A program made the position numbers and the translations under genes. Source: Croceimicrobium sp965656185 (lineage in GTDB: Bacteria > Bacteroidota > Bacteroidia > Flavobacteriales > Schleiferiaceae). Taken from it: a stretch of DNA of 64,000 nt. Below the pieces are notes generated by a model. The model saw only the letters and a program-made list of their open reading frames with translations. It was not told where the DNA came from and searched no databases. This document shows positions 15,710 to 24,880 of this stretch, piece by piece. The stretch lies in NCBI GenBank assembly GCA_965656185.1, contig CBFHJH010000004.1:1-64000 (forward strand). The letters are read 5' to 3'. Within the stretch, counting starts at the first letter, position 1; every line of letters starts with the position of its first letter.

Positions 15710-16431
15710 TGACAAAGCTATCTGTTAATATCAACAAAATCGCCACCCTCCGAAATGCGCGCGGTGGCAATGTGCCCGACGTGATCGAGGCCGCTCTTAA
15801 TTGTGAACGTTTCGGAGCGCAAGGTATTACGGTACACCCCCGTCCCGATGAGCGCCATATACGTTATAATGACGTGCGTAAACTGGCAAAGGTTGTCTCG
15901 ACCGAATTTAATATCGAAGGTTATCCTTCGGAAGATTTCATCGATTTGGTCCTGGAAGCCGCTCCTGCACAAGTTACCCTGGTCCCAGACCCCCCGGGCG
16001 TACTCACCTCCAATGCTGGTTGGGATGCTATTGAACATCAAGATTTTTTAAAGCAAGTGATCGCGCGCTTCAAGGCGGCTGGTATTCGGGTTTCCATTTT
16101 CATGGAATGCGATTTGGAGCAAATTAATGCCGCGCAAAGTACCGGTACCGATCGCATTGAACTGTACACCGAAGACTTTGCCACCCAATATGCGGCCGAT
16201 AAAGAAGCGGCCATTGCCCCCTACAAGGCGGCCGCGGCTAAGGCAACCGAATTAGGACTGGGTTTAAACGCGGGGCATGATCTTAGCTTAGAAAACCTGC
16301 GTTTCTTCTGCGCCGAGATCCCACAATTACTGGAAGTAAGTATCGGTCACGCGCTAATTAGCGATGCCCTCTACCTCGGCTTAGAAAACACCATTCAGCG
16401 CTATTTACGAGAAATAGAAATGGCCTCATGA
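15709..16431 (+). CDS. pdxJ: Pyridoxine 5-phosphate synthase
   Basis: The last step of de novo vitamin B6 synthesis: joins 1-deoxyxylulose 5-phosphate and 3-amino-2-oxopropyl phosphate. It has 240 residues in a TIM barrel. Visible motifs are NINKIATLRNARGG (phosphate/substrate binding near the N-terminus), GITVHPRPDERHIR with the catalytic histidine, and GLNAGHDL. It leads a tight operon: its stop overlaps the next start (ATGA). Confidence 0.97.
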   Translation: MTKLSVNINKIATLRNARGGNVPDVIEAALNCERFGAQGITVHPRPDERHIRYNDVRKLAKVVSTEFNIEGYPSEDFIDLVLEAAPAQVTLVPDPPGVLTSNAGWDAIEHQDFLKQVIARFKAAGIRVSIFMECDLEQINAAQSTGTDRIELYTEDFATQYAADKEAAIAPYKAAAAKATELGLGLNAGHDLSLENLRFFCAEIPQLLEVSIGHALISDALYLGLENTIQRYLREIEMAS

Positions 16432-17351
16432 AAAAGCCTCCAGCCCTCAGAGCCGGCGACCGTATCCGCATCGTAGCGCCCGCCCGGAAGATCAGCCCTA
16501 CCGAAATGGCTCCCGCTCTAAAACAGATCGAAGCCTGGGGCTTTGAACCTTATTATACCGAGCGCTTATGGGCTGAGGCAGATCAGTTTGCCGGCAGCGA
16601 TGAAACGCGCATCGCCGATCTCCAAGAGGCACTGGACGATCCGCAATGTCGCGCCATCCTCTGCGCCCGCGGCGGTTATGGCTCCGTGCGCTTGATCGAT
16701 GCACTCGACTTTAGGGCTTTCGAGCAAGCGCCTAAATGGCTGATGGGTTTTAGCGATATTACCGTTTTTCACTTGGCGCTCCATAATTTAGGTTGGGCGA
16801 GCATGCATTCCAGCATGCCGATAAACTTCGCCAGCAACAGCAGCAAGAGCTTGGCTAGCATTTACCAAGCACTTAGCGGCGAAAGCTACCAGATCGAAGC
16901 ACCAAATCACCCCTACAACAGGCCAGGCACCATGCAAGGCGAGATCATTGGCGGAAATTTAAGCATGCTCTATTCTTTACTGGGATCGCCTACTTCGGTA
17001 AATACTCAGGGTAAAATTCTCTTCTTCGAAGACCTGGACGAATACCTCTACCACCTAGACCGCATGATGTGGAACATCAAGCGCAACGGCTATTTAGAGC
17101 AGGTGGAAGGTGTGCTTATCGGCACCTTAAGCGACATGAACGACAATAGCATTCCCTTTGGCGAGCAAGCGGATGACATCCTGAAGCGACATTTGGATGC
17201 TTATCCATTTCCAGTAGCCTTTGGTATCCCTGCCGGACACCAATCAGACAATCAATGCCTTATCTTTGGAACTGAGGCCCACATTAAGGTGGGCGCGGAT
17301 AAAACCTTGATCAGCTTCCAAAATGAGTCAAAACCTAGCCAAGGGTCGTAA
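16428..17351 (+). CDS. LD-carboxypeptidase (peptidase S66)
   Basis: Cleaves the terminal D-alanine of the L,D-linked tetrapeptide during peptidoglycan recycling in the cytoplasm. It has 307 residues. The Ser-Glu-His triad can be placed: S109 in GFSDITVFH, E201 in FFEDLDEY, H271 in PAGHQSDNQ. No signal peptide is seen, which fits a cytosolic recycling role. It is coupled to pdxJ by ATGA and overlaps yraN by 29 bases. Confidence 0.94.
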   Translation: MKKPPALRAGDRIRIVAPARKISPTEMAPALKQIEAWGFEPYYTERLWAEADQFAGSDETRIADLQEALDDPQCRAILCARGGYGSVRLIDALDFRAFEQAPKWLMGFSDITVFHLALHNLGWASMHSSMPINFASNSSKSLASIYQALSGESYQIEAPNHPYNRPGTMQGEIIGGNLSMLYSLLGSPTSVNTQGKILFFEDLDEYLYHLDRMMWNIKRNGYLEQVEGVLIGTLSDMNDNSIPFGEQADDILKRHLDAYPFPVAFGIPAGHQSDNQCLIFGTEAHIKVGADKTLISFQNESKPSQGS

Positions 17352-17676
17352 AGGCGAAGAACTGGCCCTTCAATACCTTGTAAAAGAAGGCTTTCAAATA
17401 AGAGAGCGTAACTGGCGCTACCGTCAGAAAGAAATAGACCTGATCTTGACCGATCGAAATGATCTGGTCTTCGTAGAAGTAAAAGCGCGCTATTCGGATA
17501 AGCACGGTGCTCCGGTAGAATTCGTTACCCGTGGCAAACAAAAGCTCTTGATCGCCGCGGCCAATGCCTATGCCGAACAGATCGACTGGCCCGGCCCGAT
17601 TCGCTTTGATGTGGTGGCCATTACCTATCGGCCCCAGTATAAATTGGAGCACTTCCGCGAAGCCTTTTACCCATAA
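17323..17676 (+). CDS. yraN: YraN family protein (UPF0102)
   Basis: A 117-residue protein with the restriction-endonuclease-like fold of UPF0102. The motif EIDLIL followed by VFVEVKAR gives the D...ExK arrangement of that nuclease superfamily. The biological substrate is unknown; Holliday-junction-like nuclease roles have been proposed by fold only. The start overlaps the LD-carboxypeptidase gene by 29 bases, and MSQNLAKGRKGEELA is the typical opening. Confidence 0.93.
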   Translation: MSQNLAKGRKGEELALQYLVKEGFQIRERNWRYRQKEIDLILTDRNDLVFVEVKARYSDKHGAPVEFVTRGKQKLLIAAANAYAEQIDWPGPIRFDVVAITYRPQYKLEHFREAFYP

Positions 17677-17709
17677 TAATTAAACTACTGGTTTTCAAGG
17701 GAAGAAAGA

Positions 17710-17740
17710 TTGTACAGCTCGTAAAATGAATGTACTTTTG
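17710..17740 (+). promoter_or_regulatory. Promoter of the pseudouridine synthase gene
   Basis: TTG at 17710-17712 and TACTTTTG at 17733-17740 with a 20-base spacer fit -33/-7. An in-frame ATG at 17726 lies inside the promoter and can be excluded as the start. Confidence 0.7.
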
Positions 17741-17815
17741 CCGCCCAAATTTAGCCTGAAGCGTTCCCGGTGCGAACCGGCAGAGGCGACCAGGGCAATG
17801 CAAAAAACAAAAAGC

Positions 17816-18784
17816 ATGAGCCGTAAAGATTCTAGAAAGCCCAATCCTCGGGCGAAGTCAGCCGCAAGANNNNNNNNNNNNNNNNNNNNNNNNNNNNNNN
17901 NNNNNNNNNNNNNNNNNNNNNNNNNNNNNNNNNNNNNNNNNNNNNNNNNNNNNNNNNNNNNNNNNNGTGGCGACAAGAAAAAACCGATCCGCAAGGGCGG
18001 AAAAGGACCAAAACGTCCTAAACCTCAACAGCAAGAAAAAACCTTTAATGTAAAGGCCAATACCCAAGGGCAAAAGGGACTAGTGCGCCTAAACCGTTTC
18101 TTGGCCAATGCCGGAATTTGCAGCCGCCGCGAGGCCGATAAATTGATCGCCGCCGGTTTGGTGGAAATCAACGGTAAGGTGGTGCAAGAAATGGGCTATA
18201 AAGTAAGTGGAAAGGATACCGTGAAATTCAATGGCAGCATCGTGCGCCGTGAGAAAAAGGTATACTATGTGCTCAATAAGCCCAAGGGTTTTATCACAAC
18301 CACCGACGATCCTCGCGCTCGTAAAACGGTTATGGACCTCATGGCCAATACCGGAAAAGAACGCATTTACCCGGTGGGTCGCTTAGACCGTCAAACCACT
18401 GGCGTTTTACTCTTTACCAATGACGGCGATTTTGCTAAGCGTCTTACTCATCCTTCGCACGGAGCGCGTAAGGTGTATGATGTTACCCTTGATAAGAATC
18501 TCACTTTGGCCGATTTTCACGCCATTCAAGATGGCATAGAGCTAAACGATGGCCCCATTAAGGTAGATGAGATCGGTTATATCGACGGCAAGGATAAAAA
18601 CCACATTGGCGTGGTATTGCATTCGGGTCGTAACCGTATCGTACGACGTATTTTCCAGCATATGGGCTACGAAGTAACTAAGTTAGACCGCACTGTATTC
18701 GCCGGAATTACCAAGAAAAACCTCCGTCGTGGCCATTGGCGTGCCCTAAACGACAAAGAAGTGGATCTTTTAATGATGCACTAA
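17816..18784 (+). CDS. rRNA pseudouridine synthase, RluB/RsuA family (contains gap)
   Basis: Isomerises a specific uridine in ribosomal RNA. After a basic N-terminal extension (MSRKDSRKPN..., interrupted by 97 Ns, then KKPIRKGGKGPKRPKP) comes an S4 RNA-binding domain (RLNRFLANAGICSRREAD) and the catalytic domain with the nucleophile aspartate in VGRLDRQTTGVLLFTNDG. RNRIVRRIFQHMGYEV near the C-terminus is typical. RluB versus RsuA cannot be settled from sequence alone; flavobacterial homologues with lysine-rich extensions are usually called RluB. Of three in-frame ATGs, 17816 leaves a reasonable leader after the promoter. Confidence 0.9.
   Translation: MSRKDSRKPNPRAKSAARXXXXXXXXXXXXXXXXXXXXXXXXXXXXXXXXXGDKKKPIRKGGKGPKRPKPQQQEKTFNVKANTQGQKGLVRLNRFLANAGICSRREADKLIAAGLVEINGKVVQEMGYKVSGKDTVKFNGSIVRREKKVYYVLNKPKGFITTTDDPRARKTVMDLMANTGKERIYPVGRLDRQTTGVLLFTNDGDFAKRLTHPSHGARKVYDVTLDKNLTLADFHAIQDGIELNDGPIKVDEIGYIDGKDKNHIGVVLHSGRNRIVRRIFQHMGYEVTKLDRTVFAGITKKNLRRGHWRALNDKEVDLLMMH
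17870..17966. other. Assembly gap, 97 N
   Basis: It falls in the Lys/Arg/Gly-rich N-terminal extension of the pseudouridine synthase gene. The low-complexity coding sequence on both sides suggests an internal coding repeat that was not resolved. True length unknown. Confidence 0.95.
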
Positions 18785-18820
18785 TCAGAAATTTTGCTTT
18801 TTTCGCGTTAGGCTATTGAA

Positions 18821-21355
18821 ATGGGCAAACGCATTGCAAAAATATTTTTCTGGATTTTAGGCTTAAGCAGTTTGATCTTAGGTCTATTGATCGGCTTTTT
18901 ATATTGGAAACAAGACGATATAAAGGCCTTGGTGATCTCTTCCCTGAATGAAAACCTCAACGGGGAGATCAAGGTGGCCCAGGCAGAAATCAGCTTGCAA
19001 AAGTTTCCGATGGCGGCCATTGAACTAGAGCAGGTCATGGCCCGTGGCAGCAATGGCCTGAACGATACCCTCTTTCAGGTCGAGTCGCTCTTTTTAGAAT
19101 TCAGGCTTTGGGATGTTTTCGGTGAAAGCATTCCCCTGGAGGCCTTGAGCCTTGAAAATGGCGACCTTCACCTTATTCAGAAAGCGGCCGTTAATAATTG
19201 GTCCATTTTTAAGAGCTCGGAAGAAAAAGGGGAGTTTTCGCTCAGCATCAAGGCGATCAACTTTAAAGACATTCGCCTCGACTACCGCAAAGACGAAGCG
19301 CTTTATGTAAAGGCCTATCTCGCTTCCGCGCAAGCGGCCGGCATCTTTAGCTCAGCCAATTGGCAACTCAATTTAAATCTGGACGCCTATGCCGATGCGG
19401 TAGAATACCAAGATCGATCCTACCTAAACTTCCCCCTAAACCTAAAGTCGACCGCAGTATTAGAAGGAGCCGAGAACATCCTCCTCCGCTTAACCGACTT
19501 GGAGATCGACGAGCAAAGTGGTTTTAGTGGTGCTTATTCCAGCGAAGGCGAAGGTTCCTTTAGCTTAAAACACCCGCAACTGGACTTGGAAAAAAGCTTG
19601 GCCTTGTACCGCGAGCTCTCCTATCACTTCCCCGAAGATTTGGTGCTTAAGGGCAAGGTGAGCAGCGAACTAAAGCTTTTACCGCAGGCCAATGGCGATC
19701 TACGCATCGAAGTGCTGGCCCAAAGTGAAGCTCTTTCGCTGGCTTATGCCGATTGGCCAAAGCAAGAGTTAAGGGCCAAATTGGAATATTACCGCCAGGG
19801 GCATTACGACCGCATCGAAATTCGTGAATTAAAGGACCAGGAGAAAGAGCTTCAATTGGTGGGAACCATTCGGCAGATCGAGAGGCCAAATTTAGATCTA
19901 GACCTAGCCTTCGATAAAGGAGCTGACTTCTGGCAATCTTTCCTCCAGCGTAATTTCAAGTTTCGCGCCGGTCGCCTGAGCGGTCAACTCAAATTAAAAG
20001 GCCAATTCGATACTTGGTCCGAAATCCTTAGTGAACGACTCAACTCGGCCAATTTTAACGGGGACCTCAATTTAAATGAGATAGACCTCAGCCTGCCCGA
20101 TCAAAGTGAATTTGATGATATCACTGGCAAGCTGCGCTTTCGCAATCGCTCCATCTTTGTAGATGCCCTCGCGCTGAAGCGTGGCCAGAGCGATCTCGCC
20201 TTAGAAGGTGAAATTCGCGACCTCTGGTCTTACCTCTTCTCCCGCCAAGGGCTTTTGGAAATGCGCGCTAATCTTCGGTCGCAAAACTTGGTACTGGAAG
20301 ACTTCCTTTCGCAGGAAAGTGCCGCCGAGGACAGCAGCGGCCTCTTGGCATGGAAAGATCGACTGCGCCTGGGTCTTAATGCTGATATTCTAAACTTTAG
20401 CTTCCGTAAGTTCAATGCGAAGCAATTAAAGGGTGAAGTGAGCATCGATAAGAGTCAGATCGCCGGAAAGCGCATCAGCTTACTGGCCGACCAGGGATCT
20501 TATCGGGGAAATTTCCAAATCCTCGAAGCGGCCACCGGTCTCAGCTTCGAAGGCTTCTTGGAAGCGCAACAAGTAGACGTGCACTCGGTCTTTAGTAGCT
20601 TCGATAATTTTAGTCAGCAGACCATTACCGCCGACAACCTCGCCGGCAAGCTGAGCGTAAAAGCCAATATTGGCGCCCCACTTAGTAAGGACCTGCGCTT
20701 GGACGCAAATAAGCTCATGGTACAAAGTGAGATGGTGATCGAAGAAGGTCACCTCAAGAATTACCAGCCTATGCAAGCCTTATCGCGCTTTGCCGAAGTA
20801 GAAGAACTGAACGATGTAAGCTTTCAGACCCTAAAGAATACCATTAGCATTGCCGAAGGACAGATTCAGATTCCAGAAATGGCCATCGCCAGTAATGTGA
20901 TCAACCTTAATCTAAGTGGCAGCCATAGTTTCCAGAATGAGATCAATTACCTGGTGAAACTGCGCTTAGGCGACGTTCTATTTTCTAAAAACGATCGCAA
21001 GGCAGGCAATGAAGAGTTCGAAGAACATTTAAGCATTGCCAAACGAGATGATGACCACCGCATTCCGGTAAGCATTAAAGGTACCGTAGACGATCCTCAG
21101 ATCTCGATCGACGCCAGAGCGCTGGGCGACGCCTTAGAGGATGATCTTAAAAACCAGAAGGACGAATTAAAGAAGGTTTTCAAGAAAGAAGAGCCCAAGA
21201 AGAAGGAAGGCACCGGCATGACTTTCGAGTGGGACGACGGANNNNNNNNNNNNNNNNNNNNNNNNNNNNNNNNNNNNNNNNNNNNNNNNNNNNNNNNNNN
21301 NNNNNNNNNNNNNNNNNNNNNNNNNNNNNNNNNNNNNNGGGCACCAGCACCTTAA
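18821..21355 (+). CDS. AsmA-family inner-membrane protein (contains gap)
   Basis: A large protein (844 residues as assembled) with one N-terminal membrane anchor (about residues 5-27) and a long periplasmic part of repeating beta strands, as in AsmA/TamB-like proteins thought to move lipids or assist outer-membrane assembly. ELEQVMARGSNG and the C-terminal AsmA-like region (VNLNLSGSHSFQNEINYLV) support this. The last part is charged (KKVFKKEEPKKKEG), then 97 Ns, then a tail ending APAP. The exact C-terminus and frame after the gap are uncertain. It follows the pseudouridine synthase by 36 bases on the same strand. Confidence 0.85.
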   Translation: MGKRIAKIFFWILGLSSLILGLLIGFLYWKQDDIKALVISSLNENLNGEIKVAQAEISLQKFPMAAIELEQVMARGSNGLNDTLFQVESLFLEFRLWDVFGESIPLEALSLENGDLHLIQKAAVNNWSIFKSSEEKGEFSLSIKAINFKDIRLDYRKDEALYVKAYLASAQAAGIFSSANWQLNLNLDAYADAVEYQDRSYLNFPLNLKSTAVLEGAENILLRLTDLEIDEQSGFSGAYSSEGEGSFSLKHPQLDLEKSLALYRELSYHFPEDLVLKGKVSSELKLLPQANGDLRIEVLAQSEALSLAYADWPKQELRAKLEYYRQGHYDRIEIRELKDQEKELQLVGTIRQIERPNLDLDLAFDKGADFWQSFLQRNFKFRAGRLSGQLKLKGQFDTWSEILSERLNSANFNGDLNLNEIDLSLPDQSEFDDITGKLRFRNRSIFVDALALKRGQSDLALEGEIRDLWSYLFSRQGLLEMRANLRSQNLVLEDFLSQESAAEDSSGLLAWKDRLRLGLNADILNFSFRKFNAKQLKGEVSIDKSQIAGKRISLLADQGSYRGNFQILEAATGLSFEGFLEAQQVDVHSVFSSFDNFSQQTITADNLAGKLSVKANIGAPLSKDLRLDANKLMVQSEMVIEEGHLKNYQPMQALSRFAEVEELNDVSFQTLKNTISIAEGQIQIPEMAIASNVINLNLSGSHSFQNEINYLVKLRLGDVLFSKNDRKAGNEEFEEHLSIAKRDDDHRIPVSIKGTVDDPQISIDARALGDALEDDLKNQKDELKKVFKKEEPKKKEGTGMTFEWDDGXXXXXXXXXXXXXXXXXXXXXXXXXXXXXXXXXAPAP
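21242..21338. other. Assembly gap, 97 N
   Basis: It lies near the 3-prime end of the AsmA-like gene, between a Lys/Glu-rich stretch and an Ala/Pro tail. Probably a low-complexity coding repeat. The stop codon call for that gene depends on it. Confidence 0.95.
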
Positions 21356-21379
21356 GATTAAGTTAACATGCGTGCATAG

Positions 21380-21387
21380 TAAATTTG
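21380..21387 (+). promoter_or_regulatory. -7 element of the secreted nuclease operon
   Basis: TAAATTTG fits TAnnTTTG. It lies 25 bases before the ATG at 21413. No clear TTG is visible at -33, so the promoter may need an activator or be weak. Confidence 0.5.
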
Positions 21388-21412
21388 TATCTTCGCGCCC
21401 CAATTGGTAGTT

Positions 21413-22702
21413 ATGCGGAGGATTCGGATCGTGCTTTTCTTTACTCTTTGTTTTCTAGGCCTTTACGGACAAACAGAAGAGATCAAGGTGCTTACTTACA
21501 ACTTAATGTATTATAAAACGAGCTCCGCTCCCTGCACCCATTCGATCTCCAGTGCGCAGCGCGATAACGATCTCAAGAACATTGTTTCGTACCTCAACCC
21601 CGATATTTTCTTGGTCAATGAATTGGGTCCCGCCGCGGTAAACCCCTTGGTTATGATGGCCGATATATTGAACGTTAATGGCATTAGCCATTTCGATCGG
21701 GCCAGCAGTACCAACAATAGTTCCAGTGGCCTGGTAAATATGCTATTTTACAATAAGGACAAATTGGTATTGATGGGTCAAGATAAGATCGAGCTCGATC
21801 TTAATAACGCCCCTTTGATTCGAGTGATCGACTTTTACCATTTGTATGTAAAAGACGCCGGATTGGGCAGTCCGGGGGTAGACACCGTTTTCTTGAGTAT
21901 TGGCCTGGCCCACCTTAAAGCGGGCAATGGCAGCAGCGACCGTACGCAGCGTGACCGCGCTACCGAAGCGGTGATGGATTACATCGATAACCTAGATCAC
22001 GACAATGTGCTCTTCGCCGGCGACTTCAACGTGTACAACGCTTCCGAGCCGGCCTTTCAGAACTTAGTAAACTACAGTCCCAACCCGAGTATCAGCCTAA
22101 ACGATCCCGAAAATCAGCTGGGCTCTTGGAATAATAACAGCACCTTCGCCACGGTACACACCCAAAGCACTCATTCTTCTAGCAATGGTTGTTTTAGCGG
22201 CGGCGGTATGGACGACCGCTTCGATTTCATCCTCACTTCGGACGCCATCATGAATAATACCGCAGGTATCAATTACGTCGACTACCGCGCCGTAGGTCAA
22301 GATGGAGGGAGCTTTAATAACAGTCTTTCTACCAATAATAATCTCTCAGTGCCCAGCGGCATTGCCTCAGCCTTATACAATTTCAGCGACCATCTCCCGG
22401 TAATGCTAGAAATTGAAGCCAGTGTTTCTGGAATCGGTCTCAGCGAAAGCGAAATAATGAGCGCTTCATGGTCTTTTAACAATCCGGTTAAAGAGCAATT
22501 GCATATTCGTCTTCGCAATGAACTGAGCCAAAAGAATGTTGAGTTCATCTTGCAAGATCTTTTAGGAAGAAAGGTTTGGCAGGGAACTAATGGGAGAGCA
22601 AGCGATTTGGAAATTTCCAGTGAGCACCTGAAAAGTGGAGTTTATCTCCTCAGTGCAAAACATGGAAATTGGCGTGAAACTCGGAAAGTGATCATAGAAT
22701 GA
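21413..22702 (+). CDS. Secreted endonuclease/exonuclease/phosphatase-fold enzyme with T9SS sorting domain
   Basis: Signal peptide (about 1-20, cut after GLYGQ), then an EEP-fold catalytic domain (about 24-335). The metal and catalytic residues are in place: TYNLM, VNELG (glutamate), AGDFNVY (D and N), DRFDFILTSDA, and the terminal SDHLPV. The C-terminal 80 residues match the T9SS type A sorting domain (LQDLLGRKVW, LKSGVYLLS, RKVIIE), so the protein should pass the outer membrane by T9SS and be attached or released. The fold covers DNases, sphingomyelinases and phosphatases; DNase is favoured by the OB-fold partner downstream, but this is inference. The ATG at 21413 replaces a TTG three codons upstream. 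Its stop overlaps the next start. Confidence 0.85.
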   Translation: MRRIRIVLFFTLCFLGLYGQTEEIKVLTYNLMYYKTSSAPCTHSISSAQRDNDLKNIVSYLNPDIFLVNELGPAAVNPLVMMADILNVNGISHFDRASSTNNSSSGLVNMLFYNKDKLVLMGQDKIELDLNNAPLIRVIDFYHLYVKDAGLGSPGVDTVFLSIGLAHLKAGNGSSDRTQRDRATEAVMDYIDNLDHDNVLFAGDFNVYNASEPAFQNLVNYSPNPSISLNDPENQLGSWNNNSTFATVHTQSTHSSSNGCFSGGGMDDRFDFILTSDAIMNNTAGINYVDYRAVGQDGGSFNNSLSTNNNLSVPSGIASALYNFSDHLPVMLEIEASVSGIGLSESEIMSASWSFNNPVKEQLHIRLRNELSQKNVEFILQDLLGRKVWQGTNGRASDLEISSEHLKSGVYLLSAKHGNWRETRKVIIE

Positions 22703-24873
22703 AGAAGTTCTTAAAGCTAAGTTTGATCTTATGCCTGGGCTGGCAATGGGCGAGTGCCCAAGGCACTTTTCAGGAAAAAACTACCAATGCTAGTAATGTA
22801 CGTATCAACGTAACCAATATTGGCACCTTCGGCAATGCCTTCCGCGGATACCGCGATGGCACCGGCGACCCCAGCGCCGAATATCCGGCTGGATCTGGGG
22901 TGGAACATCTTTTTGAAGGAGGAATCTGGATCGGCGGAAAAGAAAACGGCGGTCAGGTAGTGGTTTCGACCTCAGCCTACGATGCCCCACAAGGTTATGC
23001 TCCCGGTCGCGGCGGTTTCGAATTTCAGATCGACTCCACCATTAGCGGAGTAGCGCGCAGCTTACAAGAAAAGTCATCCCTCTTCGACAGCCGCTTTTTC
23101 GATCCCGATGCGGTGTCACACCAAGATTATATCGCCACCTTTAGTGATAAAAGTATCGTAGTGCCCGGCACCCAGATCCCTATTTCCGATCACACTCGCC
23201 CGATGGACGTTCGCGTGGAAATGGAGACCTATAACTGGAACTACAACTTCACCGACTTCATGGTAATCGTTAACCTGAAGTTTTACAATGAAGGGCAAAA
23301 TACCTATGAGGATGTTTATACCGCGCTGTGGAATAATACCGTGGTACGAAATGTGAATATTACTCCGGCCGGTGCCGGTGGTTCGGCTTATTACAATAAA
23401 GGCGGTAATGGTTTCATGGACTCCTTAAACCTCGCCTATTGTTACGATGCGGCGGGCGACCTGGGCTTTACCGAATCCTACATCGGCCAAAAGTTCTTGG
23501 GCGCCACCGACAAGGAAGGCTTTCACCACCCCGACCTTGATTCGAATTACAATCCACTAACCGGAACCTGGGAATTGGATGAGTTCATGCTCAATTATAA
23601 TGCCTGGGTCTTTAATGACTTTAGCGCTGATTTTGCCTTCCCTCAAACCGAGAACGATCGTTATCAGAAATTAAGTCAGGGTTTAAACCAGCACCCCTGT
23701 TGGACCGACCCCTTGGACCCTAATTGCGGCGGCCGTGATTTTCAGGCAGAATTAAACGTAGCCGGTAACCGCTCCGACCTTATTTCGGCCGGACCATTCG
23801 AGAGCTTTGCACCGGGAGATGTCATTGAAGTATCTTTTGCCTATGTATTTGCCAAGAAAAATGAAGATGGCAATCCCAACCAGGATAATAATGAAGTTCA
23901 GCGCGAGAATTTGATCACCAATGCCGGCTGGGCACAACAAGCCTTTAATGGCGAAGACTCTAATTTTAATGGCTTATTAGATCCCGGTGAGGACAATGAT
24001 GGCAACGGTGAGATCACCCGCTTCATTTTACCTTCGCCGCCTAATATTCCGCGCACCCGCATCGAGCCTAGCGATGGTCAGATCGAAGTTTATTGGTCTG
24101 ACAATGCCGAGCGTAGTATCGACCCCATCTCCAGTCGGGAAGATTTTGAAGGCTACCGTCTCTACCTCTCCAAAACCGGATTCGACGTAACCGGGGTTCC
24201 CGATCTGGCCCGCGACTTCACCTTGATCGCGCAATACGACAAACGCGGCAATAATCTCTTTAACGAAACCGGTTTCCAGTCAGTTAAACTAGACCAGCCT
24301 CTTTATTTTGAAGACGACACCACCGCCTATCATTACCGATATGTGATCGATAATGTGCCCAATGGCTGGCAGTTTGCGGTGGCGGTTACTGCTTTTGATG
24401 AAGGTAATCCCGAGAGTAATTTAGAATCGCTAGAGTCGAGCTTTTTGGCCAATAATTACCGGGCCTTTGCCGGCACCGGTCCCAATAGCGACATGGACGC
24501 CAATGAGCCATTCGTTTACCCCAATCCCTACTATTATGGTGCCGCGTGGGAAGGTAATTCAAACTTTCAAGAAGAAAGCCGCAAGGTGATCTTCGCCAAT
24601 TTACCCGCGCGTTGCGTGATCCGCATTTATACCGCGGGAGGCGATTTCATCGATGAGATTCGTCACGATGAAAACTACGATGGTAGTGATACTCGTTGGT
24701 TCCGCACTTTTGGCGCCGAAGATGCCGGAGAAAACCGCTTTAGTGGCGGTGAGCACGCTTGGGACCTCCTTTCGATCGAAAGTCAAATTATTAGTCGTGG
24801 TCTTTATATGTTCTCGGTCGAGGACCTCGATACTGGTGAAAAGAAGACCGGAAAATTTGTGATAATTAAGTAA
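22699..24873 (+). CDS. Large secreted T9SS cargo protein, unknown function
   Basis: 724 residues with a signal peptide (about 1-20, cut after ASAQ). The body has no catalytic signature I recognise. It contains a calcium-binding-like acidic loop (DSNFNGLLDPGEDNDGNGE, about 420-438), a fibronectin type III-like domain (about 450-590; EPSDGQIEVYWSD, RYVIDNVPNG) and a C-terminal region with VYPNPYYYG and GLYMFSVEDL then KTGKFVIIK, typical of T9SS type A sorting. Only two cysteines lie close together (CWTDPLDPNC). Coupled to the upstream secreted enzyme by ATGA, so probably exported with it. Function unknown. Confidence 0.75.
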   Translation: MKKFLKLSLILCLGWQWASAQGTFQEKTTNASNVRINVTNIGTFGNAFRGYRDGTGDPSAEYPAGSGVEHLFEGGIWIGGKENGGQVVVSTSAYDAPQGYAPGRGGFEFQIDSTISGVARSLQEKSSLFDSRFFDPDAVSHQDYIATFSDKSIVVPGTQIPISDHTRPMDVRVEMETYNWNYNFTDFMVIVNLKFYNEGQNTYEDVYTALWNNTVVRNVNITPAGAGGSAYYNKGGNGFMDSLNLAYCYDAAGDLGFTESYIGQKFLGATDKEGFHHPDLDSNYNPLTGTWELDEFMLNYNAWVFNDFSADFAFPQTENDRYQKLSQGLNQHPCWTDPLDPNCGGRDFQAELNVAGNRSDLISAGPFESFAPGDVIEVSFAYVFAKKNEDGNPNQDNNEVQRENLITNAGWAQQAFNGEDSNFNGLLDPGEDNDGNGEITRFILPSPPNIPRTRIEPSDGQIEVYWSDNAERSIDPISSREDFEGYRLYLSKTGFDVTGVPDLARDFTLIAQYDKRGNNLFNETGFQSVKLDQPLYFEDDTTAYHYRYVIDNVPNGWQFAVAVTAFDEGNPESNLESLESSFLANNYRAFAGTGPNSDMDANEPFVYPNPYYYGAAWEGNSNFQEESRKVIFANLPARCVIRIYTAGGDFIDEIRHDENYDGSDTRWFRTFGAEDAGENRFSGGEHAWDLLSIESQIISRGLYMFSVEDLDTGEKKTGKFVIIK

Positions 24874-24880
24874 ACTAAAA

